Shown here one piece after another: positions 12,949 through 14,166 of a DNA stretch of 14,166 bases. Under the pieces are notes generated by a model that was not told where the DNA came from, ran no database searches, and saw nothing but the letters and a program-made list of their open reading frames with translations. The DNA is from an uncultured Actinomycetes bacterium. Lineage in GTDB: Bacteria; Actinomycetota; Actinomycetes; Nanopelagicales; Nanopelagicaceae. Made by a program: the position numbers and the translations under genes. The DNA is taken from positions 1 to 14,166 of the forward strand of contig CAIXPV010000100.1 in NCBI GenBank assembly GCA_903921405.1, written 5' to 3'. Positions within the stretch are counted from its first letter, which is position 1. Every line of letters starts with the position of its first letter.

Positions 12949-13722
12949 TTAATCCAAATCCAAACGCTCGAAAACGAATAAGGCCTCTATGTAATCCTCG
13001 CCAGTGATTCCTAAGTTTTGCGCATCCGGTGGCGCCGTCTGTGGCTCGATACAGACACCTTCGCTATCTTCAGTAAAGACTACCCACCATGGTGCATCGG
13101 ATTCGATAGAGATGCGTGCAACATCGGCCCAAACCACTGCCGGGGTGCCTTTTATACCCGTAAATGCATCGTCCCACGGCTGCGCCGTTGGCTTACACCG
13201 TTCTCCCGTTGGAATCCCCTCACCATTGCGTACTAACATTTCGGTAGCTTCAAACTCAACTTCAGCACTACCGCCACGATCTAAATCGCGGGCAAACCAT
13301 GGATGCATGCCCATCCACACTGGTAAATCACAACCATTAGCGTCGTATTCTAACGACCACCGAATGGCATCATCTAGAACTTCAATTCTCTGCTCCACCG
13401 TTGCACCGTTATATGGTGCTGGTAGATGCAACAACGATCGCCCTGGACCGATTTCTTGCCATGAACTAATAAGACCAAAACCATGTATTGCGTGCGGTGG
13501 ATCTATCGTTGCAGGAAGTTGAAAACTTTCTCCAGCTGGATTTGTAATTAAGCCTTCGTTAATGCGCCCTGCCCATGGAGCCATTGAATACCAACCCGAC
13601 GTGTGAATCTGTCCGCGAAACGGAACTGCAAACTCGTTATCACGCCACTTGAGCGAAACGATTCGGCCACCATTGTCATCATCGATAGCGATTTGAAACT
13701 CGGCATCATCTATGAACTGCAT
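12949..13722 (-). CDS. Aldose 1-epimerase (mutarotase) family protein
   Basis: Predicted to interconvert alpha and beta anomers of a sugar. With ATG 13722 the protein has 257 residues, somewhat shorter than GalM (about 340) but typical of the short branch. Catalytic residues are visible: H80 in HAIHGFG, H140 in WMGMHPWF and the base E226 in CIEPQTAPPDAQN; R53 in WAGRI is the substrate-binding arginine. A start at 13779 is possible in frame but would overlap the kinase by 58 bases and adds a non-homologous Cys-rich stretch. ATG 13722 overlaps the kinase stop by one base (TGATG) and has GGAG just upstream. Substrate unknown; co-translation with the PfkB kinase suggests they share a sugar. Confidence 0.88.
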   Translation of the reverse strand: MQFIDDAEFQIAIDDDNGGRIVSLKWRDNEFAVPFRGQIHTSGWYSMAPWAGRINEGLITNPAGESFQLPATIDPPHAIHGFGLISSWQEIGPGRSLLHLPAPYNGATVEQRIEVLDDAIRWSLEYDANGCDLPVWMGMHPWFARDLDRGGSAEVEFEATEMLVRNGEGIPTGERCKPTAQPWDDAFTGIKGTPAVVWADVARISIESDAPWWVVFTEDSEGVCIEPQTAPPDAQNLGITGEDYIEALFVFERLDLD

Positions 13723-14166
13723 CAGGACTCCATTATTAACTCGTGCGTTCGTGGAGGTTGAGCACCCGCACGTGAACATGTGATCGCAGCTGCTACTGCC
13801 GCTTTGTGTAGAACTGCATTAAGTGTCTGTCCTACAAGGCCAGCTACTGAGTGCTTTATTACTCCTTCTACAACTATTGCACCTACCGTATCTCCTGCAC
13901 CTACAGTATCTACAACAACAGTCTTAACTGCATCGACTTCTTCTATGCCATGTTCGGTATAGCCAATTAATCCATGAGCACCACGCGTGAGTACTACGCA
14001 ACTCACACCGCCGGCAATCCACCGGCGTGCAACCTCATCCAAACTCTCATCTGGATACAGCCACGCAATATCGTCATCGCTCACCTTTACGATTGATGAG
14101 ATACCAACCCATTTTTCAACGGCCTGGCTGTACTTTTGACGATCTCCCCTCACGCTGGGGCGGATA
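13722..14166 (-). CDS. PfkB-family carbohydrate kinase, 5' end outside window
   Basis: C-terminal half of a ribokinase/fructokinase-type sugar kinase; about 147 residues are visible and the frame is open at the right edge. The catalytic signature is VDTVGAGDTVGA (base Asp at 13890-13892), the PROSITE PfkB-2 region. Upstream are WVGISSIVKVSDDDIAWLYPDE and VVLTRGAHG, the nucleotide-binding stretch common in fructokinases; the visible edge reads IRPSV, as in the DPNIRP motif. A GTG at 14153 would give a 143-residue protein, but homology continues upstream of it, so it is not the start. Sugar specificity cannot be read here. First visible gene of the kinase-epimerase-aminotransferase operon. Confidence 0.9.
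   Translation of the reverse strand, partial: IRPSVRGDRQKYSQAVEKWVGISSIVKVSDDDIAWLYPDESLDEVARRWIAGGVSCVVLTRGAHGLIGYTEHGIEEVDAVKTVVVDTVGAGDTVGAIVVEGVIKHSVAGLVGQTLNAVLHKAAVAAAITCSRAGAQPPRTHELIMES

Noticed and set aside
13004..13522. 172-codon plus-strand ORF
   Set aside because: Antisense to the aldose epimerase, whose catalytic residues are all in the minus frame; low-information composition.
13723..13779. 19-residue N-terminal extension of the epimerase
   Set aside because: It lies in kinase coding sequence; TGATG coupling and GGAG favour ATG 13722.

Overview
The window looks like chromosomal DNA of a low-GC, gene-dense actinobacterium. The marker genes are actinobacterial: carD, the mycothiol genes mshA and mshD, glnR, an LpqE-type lipoprotein, and a DUF4395/thioredoxin pair. 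Modest GC, very short or overlapping gene junctions and no mobile DNA suggest a streamlined freshwater lineage of the acI/Nanopelagicales kind. That placement is inference from style and gene content, not from a search.

Layout. (1) Positions 1-2875, minus strand: carD, ispDF and cysS (cut by the left edge), an information/isoprenoid operon. The carD promoter is visible, and the LpqE-like lipoprotein gene is divergent from it (2993-3469, plus), as in Mycobacterium. (2) Positions 3470-9298, minus strand: one long tightly packed run read as DUF4395 membrane protein, Nur-like Fur regulator, ygfZ, a 42-residue membrane protein, nitrobindin-like protein, class-3 asparaginase, mshA, YbjN-like protein and gpmA. 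It runs tail to tail into the lipoprotein gene with no spacer. (3) Positions 9299-9469: a regulatory leader holding a 25-codon ORF with a near-terminal Cys codon, a hairpin overlapping its stop codon, and a promoter that would give a leaderless transcript. This is a candidate cysteine-responsive attenuator. (4) Positions 9470-9898 (minus): membrane-anchored thioredoxin. From 9898 on the plus strand: glnR followed by a half-length mshD, closed by a strong, probably bidirectional terminator. (5) Positions 11149-14166, minus strand: a sugar operon (PfkB kinase, aldose 1-epimerase, class III aminotransferase), then a small secreted Ala-rich cationic protein with its own upstream inverted repeat.

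How they fit together: thiol redox is the main theme. MshA starts and MshD finishes mycothiol synthesis, two CxxC proteins (thioredoxin and DUF4395) flank the Cys leader ORF, YgfZ supports Fe-S proteins, nitrobindin binds heme, and the Fur protein senses metal. Nitrogen control (GlnR) and asparaginase lie nearby.

There is no gene-free stretch over 300 bases. The largest gaps are 2876-2992, 9299-9469, 11088-11148 and 11512-11584, and all are described. I saw no tRNA, rRNA, CRISPR array, insertion sequence or attachment site.
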